Assembly: GCF_042659465.1 (NCBI RefSeq)
Contig: NZ_JBHSSW010000066.1
Coordinates: forward strand, 62,001-126,000
Source of the DNA: Ponticaulis profundi
GTDB taxonomy: Bacteria; Pseudomonadota; Alphaproteobacteria; Caulobacterales; Hyphomonadaceae
Direction of reading: 5' to 3'
Length of the DNA: 64,000 nt
Notes under the pieces: model-generated
The model's input: the letters and a program-made list of their open reading frames with translations, nothing else
Database searches by the model: none
What the model was told of the DNA's origin: nothing
Position numbers and translations under genes: made by a program
Shown here: one piece after another, positions 35,118 through 43,843 of the stretch
How positions within the stretch are numbered: position 1 is the stretch's first letter
How the letters are laid out: every line of letters begins with the position of its first letter

Positions 35118-35983
35118 ACGTTCGGCTCCAGCGATTTGAGATGTTTGGTCAGGGCCGTCACCACATCTGGTTCATTCAGAAGCGGGGTATGGCCAATTTG
35201 AGAAACGGTGACGAGTTCGCCATTCCCGTGTTCAGTAATCATGCGTTCTGCATTTTCAGCGGACAGGAGGTCTGAGATATCACCGCGAACAAGCAACAGA
35301 GGTACCGCAGAAAGCTGCGCATAAAGCGCCCACATTGCCTGTTTGATTTCCGGGGTCGGTTTTACTTCACCAATCGTGCGGGCAATGGCGGGATCATAGT
35401 CAAGCTCGACCTTGCCGTCAGGGCGCTCGCGATAGGTGCGTTTGGCAAATGCCAGCCAGTCGTCAAACGTGTAGTTGGGGAAAGCGGCCTTCTGGACGTC
35501 CGCAACCGCCCTGGCGGCGGCTTCGTAATTTTCTTTTGGCTCATTGCCACCGACATAGCCTGAAATCCGGTCCAGGCCTGCCTGTTCCAGTTCCGGGCCA
35601 ATGTCGTTGAGGACAACGCCCAGAATACGTTGCGGCGCCATGCTCATCATGAACATGGACATGATTCCGCCCATGCTCGTGCCGATGAGCGCGGCTTTCT
35701 CAACGCCCAGATGATCGAGTAGCGTGAACATATCGTCGGCATAGACGGCAGGCGTATAATTCTCGACGTTCTGATCGCTTTCGGAATTGCAGCGACCGCG
35801 TACATCGACGGCGATGAAACGAACATTCAATCCCTCCGCCAGCAAGGCGTCGATCATGGGTTCGAAGTCTTTATGGTTGCGCGTCAGCCCGTGCATGCAC
35901 AGCGCCGTCAGCGGCGCATTCTCTGCGCCATAGCTTTTCGCATAGAGCTCAAGACCGTCCTTGGAACGGTATCTGATATCCAT
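35114..35983 (-). CDS. Alpha/beta hydrolase
   Basis: 289 residues without a signal peptide, so cytosolic. Oxyanion region MHGLTRNHKDF, VDVRGRCNS, nucleophile Ser103 in GTSMGG, acid in LVRGDISDLLS and His in IGHTPLL form the full catalytic set. Close in style to esterase or 3-oxoadipate enol-lactonase-like enzymes. GGGGAGGA precedes the ATG. First gene of the hydrolase-MFS operon; the palindrome TTCAACAATTGTTGAA sits 47 bases before its start, so it is likely controlled by the divergent TetR. The hydrolysed compound is unknown. Confidence 0.9.
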   Translation of the reverse strand: MDIRYRSKDGLELYAKSYGAENAPLTALCMHGLTRNHKDFEPMIDALLAEGLNVRFIAVDVRGRCNSESDQNVENYTPAVYADDMFTLLDHLGVEKAALIGTSMGGIMSMFMMSMAPQRILGVVLNDIGPELEQAGLDRISGYVGGNEPKENYEAAARAVADVQKAAFPNYTFDDWLAFAKRTYRERPDGKVELDYDPAIARTIGEVKPTPEIKQAMWALYAQLSAVPLLLVRGDISDLLSAENAERMITEHGNGELVTVSQIGHTPLLNEPDVVTALTKHLKSLEPNV

Positions 35984-36029
35984 GGTTTTCCTCCCCAGGC
36001 AGAATTTTCAAAAACCCTTTGCCTTTGCA

Positions 36030-36045
36030 TTCAACAATTGTTGAA
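36030..36045. promoter_or_regulatory. Candidate TetR operator before the hydrolase-MFS operon
   Basis: TTCAACAATTGTTGAA is a perfect 16-bp palindrome in the gap between the divergent hydrolase and tetR genes. Its 7-base arms TTCAACA/TGTTGAA recur exactly before the TonB receptor gene at 39270-39285. Confidence 0.7.
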
Positions 36046-36104
36046 ATTGTAGGGGATGAGACGCACGACGCAAGGAATTTAAGCGTGCGTTTGCAAATTG
36101 AACG

Positions 36105-36129
36105 GTTTCAGGTGAATTCAACTTGAAAC
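36105..36129. promoter_or_regulatory. Inverted repeats directly upstream of tetR
   Basis: GTTTCA (36105-36110) and TGAAAC (36124-36129) flank TGAATTCA (36113-36120), and TTCAACTTGAA (36117-36127) is itself palindromic. The TTCAA/TTGAA elements resemble the flanks of the operator at 36030, so this may be a weaker autoregulatory site. Confidence 0.35.
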
Positions 36130-36157
36130 ATGGGGTGGAAAAAAGAAGTTAGACGAC

Positions 36158-36859
36158 ATGACAGGCGAAACTCAGAAAACCGACAAGCGCGAATTGATTC
36201 TTGATGCGGCCGAGGCGCTCTTCTCAAAGCATGGCTATGACGGGGTGACTTTGCGGGCAATTGCCAAACAGGCCGGCGTGGATGTGGCGCTCGCCAACTA
36301 TCATTTCGGACCGAAGCGGGATCTGTTTGATGCCGTCCTGATGCGCCGTGCGAAGATTCTGAACTCCTGGCGACTCGATGCTCTGGAAAGTGTGATTTCC
36401 GATGCTGCCCCGGATGCGCCGACCGTTCGTGATATCATCCGCGCATATTTTGAACCGATCCTGACCCGGCCTCATGTCGAACAGCCTGGCTGGAAGAATT
36501 ATTATGCGCTGATTGCCTATGTGAACAACTCGCCGGAATGGGGCGGGAAGCTCATGACCCAATTCTTCGATCCACTGATTGAACGCTTTATCGAGGCGCT
36601 GAAAATGGCGCTTCCGGATGTGCCCGATAAGAGCCTCTATTGGGGCTATCACTGCCTGTCTGGTGCGCTGACGCTCGCTTTCGCCCAGACCGGGCGAATT
36701 GATCATCTGTCAAAAGGGCTCTGTCAGTCTGACAATCTTCCTGATGCCTGCGGCTATATCGTCGACTTCGTTACGGCGGGCTTCGAACAGTTCGATGATA
36801 ACAGCCGTAATAACGACGATAAAAAAACGGCGACGCTGTCCAGCGCCGCCGCAGAATAA
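36158..36859 (+). CDS. TetR-family transcriptional regulator
   Basis: 233 residues. N-terminal helix-turn-helix in the family form: ILDAAEALFSKHGYDGVTLRAIAKQAGV followed by ANYHFGPKRDLFDAVL (positions about 12-63). The C-terminal ligand domain with GWKNYYALIAYVNNSPEW and GALTLAFAQTGRIDHLSKG resembles the CerR-type C-terminal domain. It lies between the hydrolase-MFS operon and the TonB receptor, both preceded by the same palindrome, and so is probably their repressor released by a substrate. The last coding bases also form the terminator of the convergent receptor gene. Confidence 0.92.
   Translation: MTGETQKTDKRELILDAAEALFSKHGYDGVTLRAIAKQAGVDVALANYHFGPKRDLFDAVLMRRAKILNSWRLDALESVISDAAPDAPTVRDIIRAYFEPILTRPHVEQPGWKNYYALIAYVNNSPEWGGKLMTQFFDPLIERFIEALKMALPDVPDKSLYWGYHCLSGALTLAFAQTGRIDHLSKGLCQSDNLPDACGYIVDFVTAGFEQFDDNSRNNDDKKTATLSSAAAE
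36821..36851 (-). terminator. Terminator of the TonB receptor gene, inside the tetR coding end
   Basis: On the minus strand CGGCGGCGCT (36851-36842) pairs with AGCGTCGCCG (36837-36828), one G-T wobble, GGAC loop, followed by seven T. It lies wholly within the final tetR codons. Confidence 0.85.
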
Positions 36860-36879
36860 GTCGTGATTTGGAGAAACGA

Positions 36880-39228
36880 CTAGAATTCGAAGTCGACACC
36901 CAGAGTGACGGTGCGCGGATCGCCATAGAAGCCGGTCAGCGTACCTTCCAGCCCCAGAGTTGGGGTGTAGGTGCCATTGTTGTTGATGTTCACGAAGTTG
37001 TAGCCAGCAACGACATAGCGCTCATCCGTGAGGTTCTTACCTGTCAGGCTGACACCCCATTTGCCGCTTTCAGCTTCCCAGCGGATGGACGCATCCCAGA
37101 GCGCAAACGCTTCCTGGTCGAGGAATGGGTTTGGTGCCTCGAACTGGCTTGAGTCGCCACGGTATGAGATAAGCGTGTTCATCAGCAGATTGCCGTCATT
37201 GTTGGCAATCGTGAACGGTGTGTCGTAGGCGAGGCGCAGGCTGGCTGTCCAATCCGGCGTGTTCTGGATCACACGCTCGTCGGAAACGTCCTGACCCGTC
37301 GCATCGATGTACTCGTCATATTGAGCATCGAGGTAACCGATCGACCAGCTTGCATTGAAGAGGTCCTGATCATTGAAGACCGCTTCGGCAAACGTCGCAG
37401 AGCCTTCAAACTCAACACCCCAGATCGTTGCTGCACCGGCATTTGTTGTCACGCCGCTGAACGTGTCGCTGATGCCGTCGCCATCTGTGTCCAGACCAAC
37501 AGAGCCAGGGACCTGGACGTCTTTGTAGTCAGAGTAGAAGCCGGCAATCGAGTAGTTCAGCTTGCCGCCAAATTGGCTCGCCTTGTAACCCACTTCATAG
37601 CTGTTCACTTCTTCCGGATCGAACTGCATGAAGTTGAAGACTTCGTCTTCAGAGACCGTGCCATCCTGGTTGAAGTCCGGCGCTGCTGTGGTCTGACCAC
37701 GTGGGTCGAAACCGCCGCCTTTGAAGCCTTGAGCATAAGTCGCATAGACATTGCTTTCGTCCGTCAGGTCGTAAGCGACAGATACGCGAGGGCTGAAGTC
37801 ATCAAAGTCTGCAGAGCCTTCGAAATCAGATGTGGTCGCGATGAGGATCGGGTTGCCACCAAAGAACTCAGAGAAGCCACCAATGTACTGACGACGTTTC
37901 ACAACCGATGTACGGGTGTCTTCGGTGTAACGCGCGCCCAGTGTCAGGTGCAGACGGTCCGTGACGTCGTAGGTGAAGTCACCGAACAGAGACCAGGTTT
38001 CGGTGTTCACGTCACCGAAGGTCTGAGCGTTGAGGCCTGGAAGGCCAAGAAGCTGACCTGTCGTATCGATCAGAACGTCGAACACTGTCGAAGAATTCGC
38101 ATCCAGATAATAGAAGCCAACCAGACCGTTCAGACGGTCACCAGAGTATTGAACCTGGAATTCTTCGGAGAACTGGTCGTTTTCATAGATGGCAGGTACG
38201 TCAATGTCGGCAGACTGAAGGCTGTCGAAGTCGATTGGCGATGTGCTCTCATCTTCGCGATACGCGATGATGTTTTTCAGCGTGAAACGGTCGTTCAGGC
38301 GGTATTCGCCAACGAGCGACATGCCATAGCCTTCCGCATCCTGTTCGATAACGTTCAGACCGGCACGTGTGTCGTAGACATCATCCAAGACCGGCGCACC
38401 AGAGATCTGGCCCGGAATAAAGCGGTGTCCCTGACGAGCGTTTGACGTGTCTTTCGTTGCATCTGCCGCGAAGCGCAGATCGAAGTCAGGTGTTACATCC
38501 CATTCTGCAGAGATGCGGCCAGACGTGACCTGCTTGTTGTAGTTGTCATCGCCTGTGACGAGGTTCTCACCAAAGCCGTCGCGAGAAAGAATCGCGAGCG
38601 AGCCGCCAACGCGGAACGTGTCTGCGAGTGGCAGGCTTCCGGTCAGGACCATGTCTTTCTGATTATAAGAACCGAGCGCGACACGGCCTTTGAACATTGG
38701 CTCTGTGTCGAGGCCGCGCGTGACGTATTTCACCGCGCCGCCAATGGTGTTCCGGCCGTAAAGCGTACCTTGTGGTCCGCGAAGAACCTCAATGCGCTCA
38801 ACGTCAAAAACATCCAAAACTGCGCCTTGTGGACGGTTCAGATAGACGTCATCGAGATAAATACCGACACCTGCTTCAAAACCAGCGACCGGGTCTTGCT
38901 GACCGACGCCACGGATGAAAGCAGAAAGTGTCGTGTTCGTGCCGCGCGAGACTTCCAGCGTAACGTTTGGAGAGACCTTGGCGACTTCCGTCAGATCGGC
39001 AACGCCAAGCTCAGCCAGAAGCTCACCGTCGAATGCAGATACGGAAAGCGGCACGTCGAGCTGGCTTTGTTCGCGGCGCTGTGCGGTTACCTGGACCACA
39101 CCAAAGCGGCGGTCAGCTTCTTCAGCGACTGGCGCTTCTGTTGCTTCTTGAGCAAAAGCAGCTGGAATTGGAGAGATTGCCGTAGAGGCAAGTGCGAGTA
39201 ATGCGAAACGGGATGCGAGTTTAGACAT
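36880..39228 (-). CDS. TonB-dependent outer membrane receptor
   Basis: 782 residues. Signal peptide of about 26 residues ending AFA, then plug domain (VVQVTAQRREQSQLDVPLSV; FIRGVGQQDPVAGFE; LRGPQGTLYGRNTIGGAVKYVT) and a 22-stranded barrel ending in LGVDFEF with terminal Phe. Active uptake of a bulky or scarce substrate driven by ExbBD-TonB. It belongs to the large group of alphaproteobacterial receptors for diverse organic compounds, not clearly siderophore-type. Two operator-like palindromes stand upstream (39270, 39317). It probably brings in the compound handled by the hydrolase and MFS genes. Confidence 0.94.
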   Translation of the reverse strand: MSKLASRFALLALASTAISPIPAAFAQEATEAPVAEEADRRFGVVQVTAQRREQSQLDVPLSVSAFDGELLAELGVADLTEVAKVSPNVTLEVSRGTNTTLSAFIRGVGQQDPVAGFEAGVGIYLDDVYLNRPQGAVLDVFDVERIEVLRGPQGTLYGRNTIGGAVKYVTRGLDTEPMFKGRVALGSYNQKDMVLTGSLPLADTFRVGGSLAILSRDGFGENLVTGDDNYNKQVTSGRISAEWDVTPDFDLRFAADATKDTSNARQGHRFIPGQISGAPVLDDVYDTRAGLNVIEQDAEGYGMSLVGEYRLNDRFTLKNIIAYREDESTSPIDFDSLQSADIDVPAIYENDQFSEEFQVQYSGDRLNGLVGFYYLDANSSTVFDVLIDTTGQLLGLPGLNAQTFGDVNTETWSLFGDFTYDVTDRLHLTLGARYTEDTRTSVVKRRQYIGGFSEFFGGNPILIATTSDFEGSADFDDFSPRVSVAYDLTDESNVYATYAQGFKGGGFDPRGQTTAAPDFNQDGTVSEDEVFNFMQFDPEEVNSYEVGYKASQFGGKLNYSIAGFYSDYKDVQVPGSVGLDTDGDGISDTFSGVTTNAGAATIWGVEFEGSATFAEAVFNDQDLFNASWSIGYLDAQYDEYIDATGQDVSDERVIQNTPDWTASLRLAYDTPFTIANNDGNLLMNTLISYRGDSSQFEAPNPFLDQEAFALWDASIRWEAESGKWGVSLTGKNLTDERYVVAGYNFVNINNNGTYTPTLGLEGTLTGFYGDPRTVTLGVDFEF

Positions 39229-39269
39229 CTTTCCCCCTAGTAGTTACGCGATCTTATGATGATCGCTTT

Positions 39270-39285
39270 TTCAACAGATGTTGAA
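39270..39285. promoter_or_regulatory. Candidate TetR operator before the TonB receptor gene
   Basis: TTCAACAGATGTTGAA has the same 7-base arms as the site at 36030-36045 and the same two-base spacer length. It lies 42 bases before the receptor start. A partial further copy, TCAACAGTTGA, is at 39317-39327. Confidence 0.7.
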
Positions 39286-39316
39286 GACATGCCTTTCGTA
39301 ACGCGAGGTGTCAATC

Positions 39317-39327
39317 TCAACAGTTGA
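39317..39327. promoter_or_regulatory. Second, partial operator-like palindrome
   Basis: TCAACAGTTGA is an 11-bp palindrome whose TCAACA half matches the operator arm; it lies 31 bases beyond the complete site, about three helical turns away. Confidence 0.4.
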
Positions 39328-39365
39328 TGAAGAGAGGGGGCTTTGGTCGAATAGCGATCAAGGCG

Positions 39366-39400
39366 TGACAAAAAAGTTGCACCCGACTTTTGTCGGGTGC
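39366..39400 (-). terminator. Rho-independent terminator after ccoS
   Basis: Minus-strand arms GCACCCGAC (39400-39392) and GTCGGGTGC (39387-39379), AAAA loop, then AACTTTTTTGTC. It closes the ccoGHIS transcript. Confidence 0.92.
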
Positions 39401-39437
39401 GCATGATTTTCTTCAGGAATTGCCGTGAGATAGGCCC

Positions 39438-39587
39438 TTAAAGAGGGCGATCTTCGTCATGAAGAATACGTTCGGCAGCGCCGCTCGGGTCATCGAACTG
39501 ACCCGTGCGCAGGGCCCACAAAAAGGTACCAAGACCGAGCAGGCCCATGCCAAGAGCAACGGGAATCAGAAACAAAAGTGCTGTCAT
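39438..39587 (-). CDS. ccoS: cbb3 oxidase assembly protein CcoS
   Basis: 49 residues: MTALLFLIPVALGMGLLGLG is a single transmembrane segment, followed by FLWALRTGQFDDPSGAAERI and a short acidic end. This is the CcoS/FixS pattern (…FxWAxxxGQFDDLxxPAxRIL). CcoS is needed to insert redox cofactors into the CcoN subunit. The ATG overlaps the ccoI stop by 4 bases (ATGA), the normal ccoI-ccoS arrangement. It is too short for many gene finders. Confidence 0.95.
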   Translation of the reverse strand: MTALLFLIPVALGMGLLGLGTFLWALRTGQFDDPSGAAERILHDEDRPL

Positions 39588-41785
39588 GACAGTTTCCCCT
39601 TGTTCACTCGCAGCGCATTTACCGTCACCACAATCGAAGAACCGGACATGGCAATTGCGGCGATGAGCGGTGTCACAAGACCGGCAAGCGCAATTGGTAC
39701 CGCGATCATGTTATAGATCACAGCCAGTCCGAAATTCTCCTTGATGCGGCCCTGCGCCGACTTGGCAATTTTCAGGACTTTGCCAATGGCGCTGAGATCC
39801 GGGCTCGAATAGACGCAGTCACTTGCTGTGCGGGCAGCGTCGAGGGCGCCGCCGGGAGCGAGTGCAGCGTGCGCTGAGGCCAGAGCGCCAGCATCGTTCA
39901 ATCCATCACCGATCATCAGAACACGTTTGCCTTGGGCTGCGAGCTCTTCGACGCGCTGCGCTTTGTCGATAGGGGTTACGCCGCCTGACCAGTTTTCCAT
40001 ACCAAGCTGATCTGCGATTTTCTTCACCCGGTCGGGGTGGTCACCGGAGCAAATCTCGGCCGAGATGTTATTGGCGTTCAGGAAGTCCATCAGTGCATGA
40101 CCGCCAGGCTTCAGCGCTTCTGACAGGCGGAGCGGTGCAGGGGGCTCCCCATCAATCCAGAACCAGAGATGGGCGTTTTCCGGAGGATCCTGCTCGCTGT
40201 GGCTGACCCACTCCCAGTTGCCGAGGCGCGCAGCGCGCCCCTCAATTTCACCAGACAGGCCAAGCCCCTTGTGTTCTTCGATTTGGTCCGCCATCGGGCC
40301 AGGGCAGGCGGCCTGTACGAGGGCGCGGGAAACAGGGTGGCGACTACCGCGCGCAAGCTGTGCCGCAAGATTGAGTGTATCGCGGCTTTCGTCAGTGGTT
40401 TCGACCACCGGCGTGAGCTCGGTCAGAGTACCTGTTTTGTCGAAGATAATGTGATCACAGGCAGCGATCCGCTCCAGCGCGTCACCTGATTTCAGGAAGG
40501 CATTGTTCTGATAGAGACGGCCAGCCGCAACAATCTGCACGACCGGCGCCGCCAGCGCGAGCGCGCATGGGCAGGTAATCACCAGGACGGAAATCGCTGT
40601 GAAGATCGCCGGACGCAATTCACCGGTTCCGATAAACCAACCGATGAAGGCGAGCGCTGCCAGCGTGTGAACAACGGGAACGTAAAGCTCGGCGGCTTTG
40701 TCCGCGATCTGGCGATATTTCGATCGCTTCTGTTCGCCAACATCGAGAAGCTTGCTGATTTCACCGATCAGAGAGTCGTCACTTGTTGCAGCAACGCTGA
40801 CTTCAATCGGGCGAGCCAGATTGACGGTACCAGCATAAAGTCTTTCACCAGCGTGGGCGGCAATCGGCAGGCTCTCTCCGGTTACGAGGCTTGTATTAAT
40901 GTCGGCCGATTCACTTACGAGAGTGACATCGACAGGCAGGCGCTCGCCCTTCGCAATAATAAGGGTATCACCGAGAGAAAGGTCTCGCGACGCGACGGTT
41001 TCCAGCGTGCCATCACTGTTTCGACGAGAAACGGTCACAGCCTGAAGCGCGGCAAGGTCGTCGGCTGCCTTATGTGCCTGACGTTGCAGTCTTGCTTCCA
41101 GAAAGCGACCAATCAACAGAAAGAACAGCAGCATGACGGCTGCATCAAAGTATGAGTGCTCGCCGTGATTGATGGTCTCGAAAACGCTGAATCCGGCTGA
41201 GAGTAGCACGGCGAGCGAGATCGGAACGTCCATATTGACGTTGCCGGTGCGTAGCGCCGACCAGGCTGACGTGAAAAATGGCCGTCCGGAAAAGGCGATG
41301 ACCGGAAGCGCGATTGCGCCGGAAACCCAGTGCATCAGCGTACGGGTTTCATCGGACATTTCTCCAGCGCCGGCCCAGACCGATACGGACAGCAGCATGA
41401 TGTTTGCTGCCGCAAAGCCAGCGACAGCCATCGCAGCTAGCAGGCTGCGCTCACGCTTGGCACGCGATGAATCAATCTGGTCTGGATCGAATGGTTTTGC
41501 CGGATAGCCGAGGCCATCAAGTGTCGTCACAACACGATCAGAATCGAACTGCGGATCAGTCCAGTCGACGACAAGTCGTCCCGTCGTCAGGTTCATACGG
41601 ACCGTATCAATGCCTTCGAGTTCACGAAGGTTTTTCTCGATTTTGGCCAGGCAACCACCGCATTTTGCACCGGAAACGGCGAGCATAAGCTCCCGGCGAT
41701 TACCCTTTGTTTTCACGTAGGGTTTTGTCGCATTCTGGTGATGAGATGGTTCGGCGTCGAAAGCGTTTGCTGTCAGGGTGTCCAT
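39584..41785 (-). CDS. ccoI: Copper-exporting P-type ATPase of cbb3 assembly
   Basis: 733 residues, P1B-type ATPase. N-terminal heavy-metal domain with Cys42 and Cys45 in GAKCGGC, about eight transmembrane segments, the intramembrane CPCALALAAP motif, phosphorylation Asp in FDKTGTLTE, and MIGDGLNDAGAL near the end. CcoI delivers copper across the inner membrane for cbb3 oxidase. Overlaps ccoH by 13 bases and ccoS by 4, showing tight coupling. CopA-like alternatives are unlikely given the neighbours. Confidence 0.95.
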   Translation of the reverse strand: MDTLTANAFDAEPSHHQNATKPYVKTKGNRRELMLAVSGAKCGGCLAKIEKNLRELEGIDTVRMNLTTGRLVVDWTDPQFDSDRVVTTLDGLGYPAKPFDPDQIDSSRAKRERSLLAAMAVAGFAAANIMLLSVSVWAGAGEMSDETRTLMHWVSGAIALPVIAFSGRPFFTSAWSALRTGNVNMDVPISLAVLLSAGFSVFETINHGEHSYFDAAVMLLFFLLIGRFLEARLQRQAHKAADDLAALQAVTVSRRNSDGTLETVASRDLSLGDTLIIAKGERLPVDVTLVSESADINTSLVTGESLPIAAHAGERLYAGTVNLARPIEVSVAATSDDSLIGEISKLLDVGEQKRSKYRQIADKAAELYVPVVHTLAALAFIGWFIGTGELRPAIFTAISVLVITCPCALALAAPVVQIVAAGRLYQNNAFLKSGDALERIAACDHIIFDKTGTLTELTPVVETTDESRDTLNLAAQLARGSRHPVSRALVQAACPGPMADQIEEHKGLGLSGEIEGRAARLGNWEWVSHSEQDPPENAHLWFWIDGEPPAPLRLSEALKPGGHALMDFLNANNISAEICSGDHPDRVKKIADQLGMENWSGGVTPIDKAQRVEELAAQGKRVLMIGDGLNDAGALASAHAALAPGGALDAARTASDCVYSSPDLSAIGKVLKIAKSAQGRIKENFGLAVIYNMIAVPIALAGLVTPLIAAIAMSGSSIVVTVNALRVNKGKLS

Positions 41786-42264
41786 GTCAGTGTCTTGTGA
41801 GCTGTTGCGGTTTCACCTTCGGGCGAAACGGCGGTCACTTCAATGCGCCAAATGCCCGCGTCCAGCTGTGGTAGGTCGACGCGGTAATGGCCCGGGACAT
41901 CCGGAATGAGGTCAATCTGGCGTTGGCCGTCTTCGCTGGCAGGGCGTGTGATCATGGCGCTAACGTCCAGATTCACGATGGGTGTGCCGTCGGCGTCATA
42001 CCAGTTCGTCAAAAGACGGGGCGTATCAGCTGATTGTGCAACCAGGCCAACCTCTGTGGACCAGCCAAGTGCAGCCTGACGCGCCTTGTCCTGCAGGGCA
42101 TCGTTATAGTGGAGGCCCTGAACATAGGATTTCGGAACCTGCTCGCCGGGAAAGGTCTTCACTGCGAACACAGTGAAGACCACGTTGACGGCAATCATGA
42201 TGCCGAAGAACACACCCAGAATGATGAGGACGTGCCATCCGTTCAACTTGCCAGTTTTTGTCAT
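41773..42264 (-). CDS. ccoH: cbb3 assembly protein CcoH (FixH)
   Basis: 163 residues. One N-terminal transmembrane segment (about 9-33, WHVLIILGVFFGIMIAVNVV) and a periplasmic domain with the family block YVQGLHYNDALQDKARQAALGW. FixH/CcoH associates with the nascent oxidase and is needed for stable assembly. Two bases separate it from ccoG, and it overlaps ccoI by 13 bases. Confidence 0.93.
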   Translation of the reverse strand: MTKTGKLNGWHVLIILGVFFGIMIAVNVVFTVFAVKTFPGEQVPKSYVQGLHYNDALQDKARQAALGWSTEVGLVAQSADTPRLLTNWYDADGTPIVNLDVSAMITRPASEDGQRQIDLIPDVPGHYRVDLPQLDAGIWRIEVTAVSPEGETATAHKTLTWTP

Positions 42265-42266
42265 GA

Positions 42267-43700
42267 CTATTTCTTTCCGGGACTAGAGAAGGGCACCAGG
42301 TTCACATCAGCTTCGCCGGTTTCCATATCAGTAGCAGCGATTCTCAGCTTTTCATTGCCTCTCAAGCCCTCGCGAGGCGCCTTGATGTGCAGCCGGAAGC
42401 GATCGACATGTTCACTCGGAACGGTCACAGCCATCTCGCCTGGGTCCTGTCCGACGATATCATATTCGATACCTTCAATACCAGAAATGCTGATTTCGAT
42501 TTCCTTGTCGCCTGCACGTTTGTTCACGAGCTTGAGCGTGTAATTGTTCTGTACCCGGCCGTCAGAGAGTTGGACGAAGGATGGGGCACGGTCTTTCAGA
42601 ACGTTCATTTCGAAGGTTGAGCGTGTCATCAGGCCGAACAGCATAAGCGCAGCAACCCCGAGAATGAGAACAGAATAGATAATCACGCGCGGACGCAGGA
42701 AGGTGAAGTGCTCAGGGCGACCGGCGGCACGAGCTTCGACATTGAAGTCCGTGTCATAGGCAATCAGGCCGGTCGGGCGATCAATCTTCTTCATGATGTC
42801 GTCGCAGGCATCGATACACAGCGCGCAGTGAATACACTCAAGCTGAGCGCCGTTACGGATATCAATCCCCATAGGGCAGGCCGTAACGCAGGCATTACAG
42901 TCAATACAGTCGCCGCGGCCTTCCCAGGTCTCGTTTTTCTTGTGGGCACCACGTGGCTCGCCGCGGTCATAGCGGTAGGTGACGTTGAGAGCGTTCTCAT
43001 CTGTCATCGCGGCCTGGATGCGTGGCCATGGGCATAGATAGGTGCAGACCTGCTCGCGCATCGTACCCGCCAGGGAATAGGTGGTGAAGGTCAGGATCGC
43101 GACGAAGAAATAGGCTGTGGCATCTGCGGTACCGGTGAAGAAGTTCCGCATGAGATCCGGCGCATCGTGGAAATAGAATACCAGCGCGCCACCGGTTGCT
43201 GCTGCAATGATAAGCCAGACAAAGTGTTTGCCAGCCTTGCGCCAGATCTTGTTAAAGGTCCAAGGCGCGCGGTCGAGTTTGATGCGCTTGTTGCGGTCAC
43301 CTTCAAACAGGCGTTCGACGGCAATATAGAGGTCGGTCCATACGGTTTGCGGGCAGGCATATCCACACCAGACACGTCCGAACAGGGAGGTGACCAGGAA
43401 CAGGCCCAGCGCTGAAAGCACCAGAATGCCGGTGATGTAATAGACTTCCTGTGGCCAGATTTCGATCGGACCGAAATAGAACCGACCGCCGGCAAAATCG
43501 AACAGTACCGCCTGGTCAGGCGCGTTCGGACCACGGTTCCAGCGCAGCCATGGCAGGCCGTAATACACGGCCAGAGCCACAAACATGAAGATCCATTTGG
43601 CAGAACGAAACTTGCCATGGACGAGCTTTGGATAGACGGGCTCGCGCTTTTTATAAAGCGGCTGAGCGTCAGCAGGTGGGATTGGTTTATGCTTAGTCAT
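42267..43700 (-). CDS. ccoG: cbb3 assembly iron-sulfur protein CcoG (FixG/RdxA)
   Basis: 477 residues. Several transmembrane segments, CGYACPQTVWTD and CTYLCPWPRIQ in the membrane part, then two 4Fe-4S ferredoxin clusters, CIDCNACVTACP and CIHCALCIDAC, and a C-terminal Ig-like FixG domain. CcoG reduces copper(II) to copper(I) for delivery to the oxidase. First gene of ccoGHIS; an 18-bp palindrome lies 26 bases before its start and a terminator-like hairpin separates it from ccoP, so it may have its own promoter. Confidence 0.95.
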   Translation of the reverse strand: MTKHKPIPPADAQPLYKKREPVYPKLVHGKFRSAKWIFMFVALAVYYGLPWLRWNRGPNAPDQAVLFDFAGGRFYFGPIEIWPQEVYYITGILVLSALGLFLVTSLFGRVWCGYACPQTVWTDLYIAVERLFEGDRNKRIKLDRAPWTFNKIWRKAGKHFVWLIIAAATGGALVFYFHDAPDLMRNFFTGTADATAYFFVAILTFTTYSLAGTMREQVCTYLCPWPRIQAAMTDENALNVTYRYDRGEPRGAHKKNETWEGRGDCIDCNACVTACPMGIDIRNGAQLECIHCALCIDACDDIMKKIDRPTGLIAYDTDFNVEARAAGRPEHFTFLRPRVIIYSVLILGVAALMLFGLMTRSTFEMNVLKDRAPSFVQLSDGRVQNNYTLKLVNKRAGDKEIEISISGIEGIEYDIVGQDPGEMAVTVPSEHVDRFRLHIKAPREGLRGNEKLRIAATDMETGEADVNLVPFSSPGKK

Positions 43701-43725
43701 TCCGCAATCGCTTTCAGCAGTAATA

Positions 43726-43743
43726 TTTTAGAAGTCTCTAAAA
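43726..43743. promoter_or_regulatory. 18-bp palindrome in front of ccoG
   Basis: TTTTAGA-AGTC-TCTAAAA has perfect 7-base arms and ends 26 bases before the ccoG start. It is likely an operator. It recalls, with one base less in the middle, the TTTAGAA-N3-TTCTAAA element described for Irr in rhizobia, but this link is tentative. Confidence 0.5.
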
Positions 43744-43794
43744 CAATGGTTCGATGGCGTCTTGATGGTGTGTTGTCACATGCGACCAAATGTC

Positions 43795-43820
43795 GAAGGC
43801 CCGGCATTTGCCGGGCCTTC
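43795..43820 (-). terminator. Hairpin after ccoP
   Basis: Perfect 11-bp arms GAAGGCCCGGC and GCCGGGCCTTC around a 4-base loop, 24 bases past the ccoP stop. The T-run is poor (CGACATTT), so it may attenuate rather than stop transcription into ccoG. Confidence 0.65.
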
Positions 43821-43843
43821 CACGTTAAAACAGTTTGTTCAGA

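Noticed and set aside
37321..38445. Open frame of 374 codons on the plus strand opposite the TonB receptor
   Set aside because: Shadow of the receptor gene; Val/Arg/Asp-rich translation without any domain.
43795..43820. Hairpin between ccoP and ccoG as a REP-type repeat
   Set aside because: No second copy with the same sequence was found; the position after ccoP is better explained as a terminator or attenuator.
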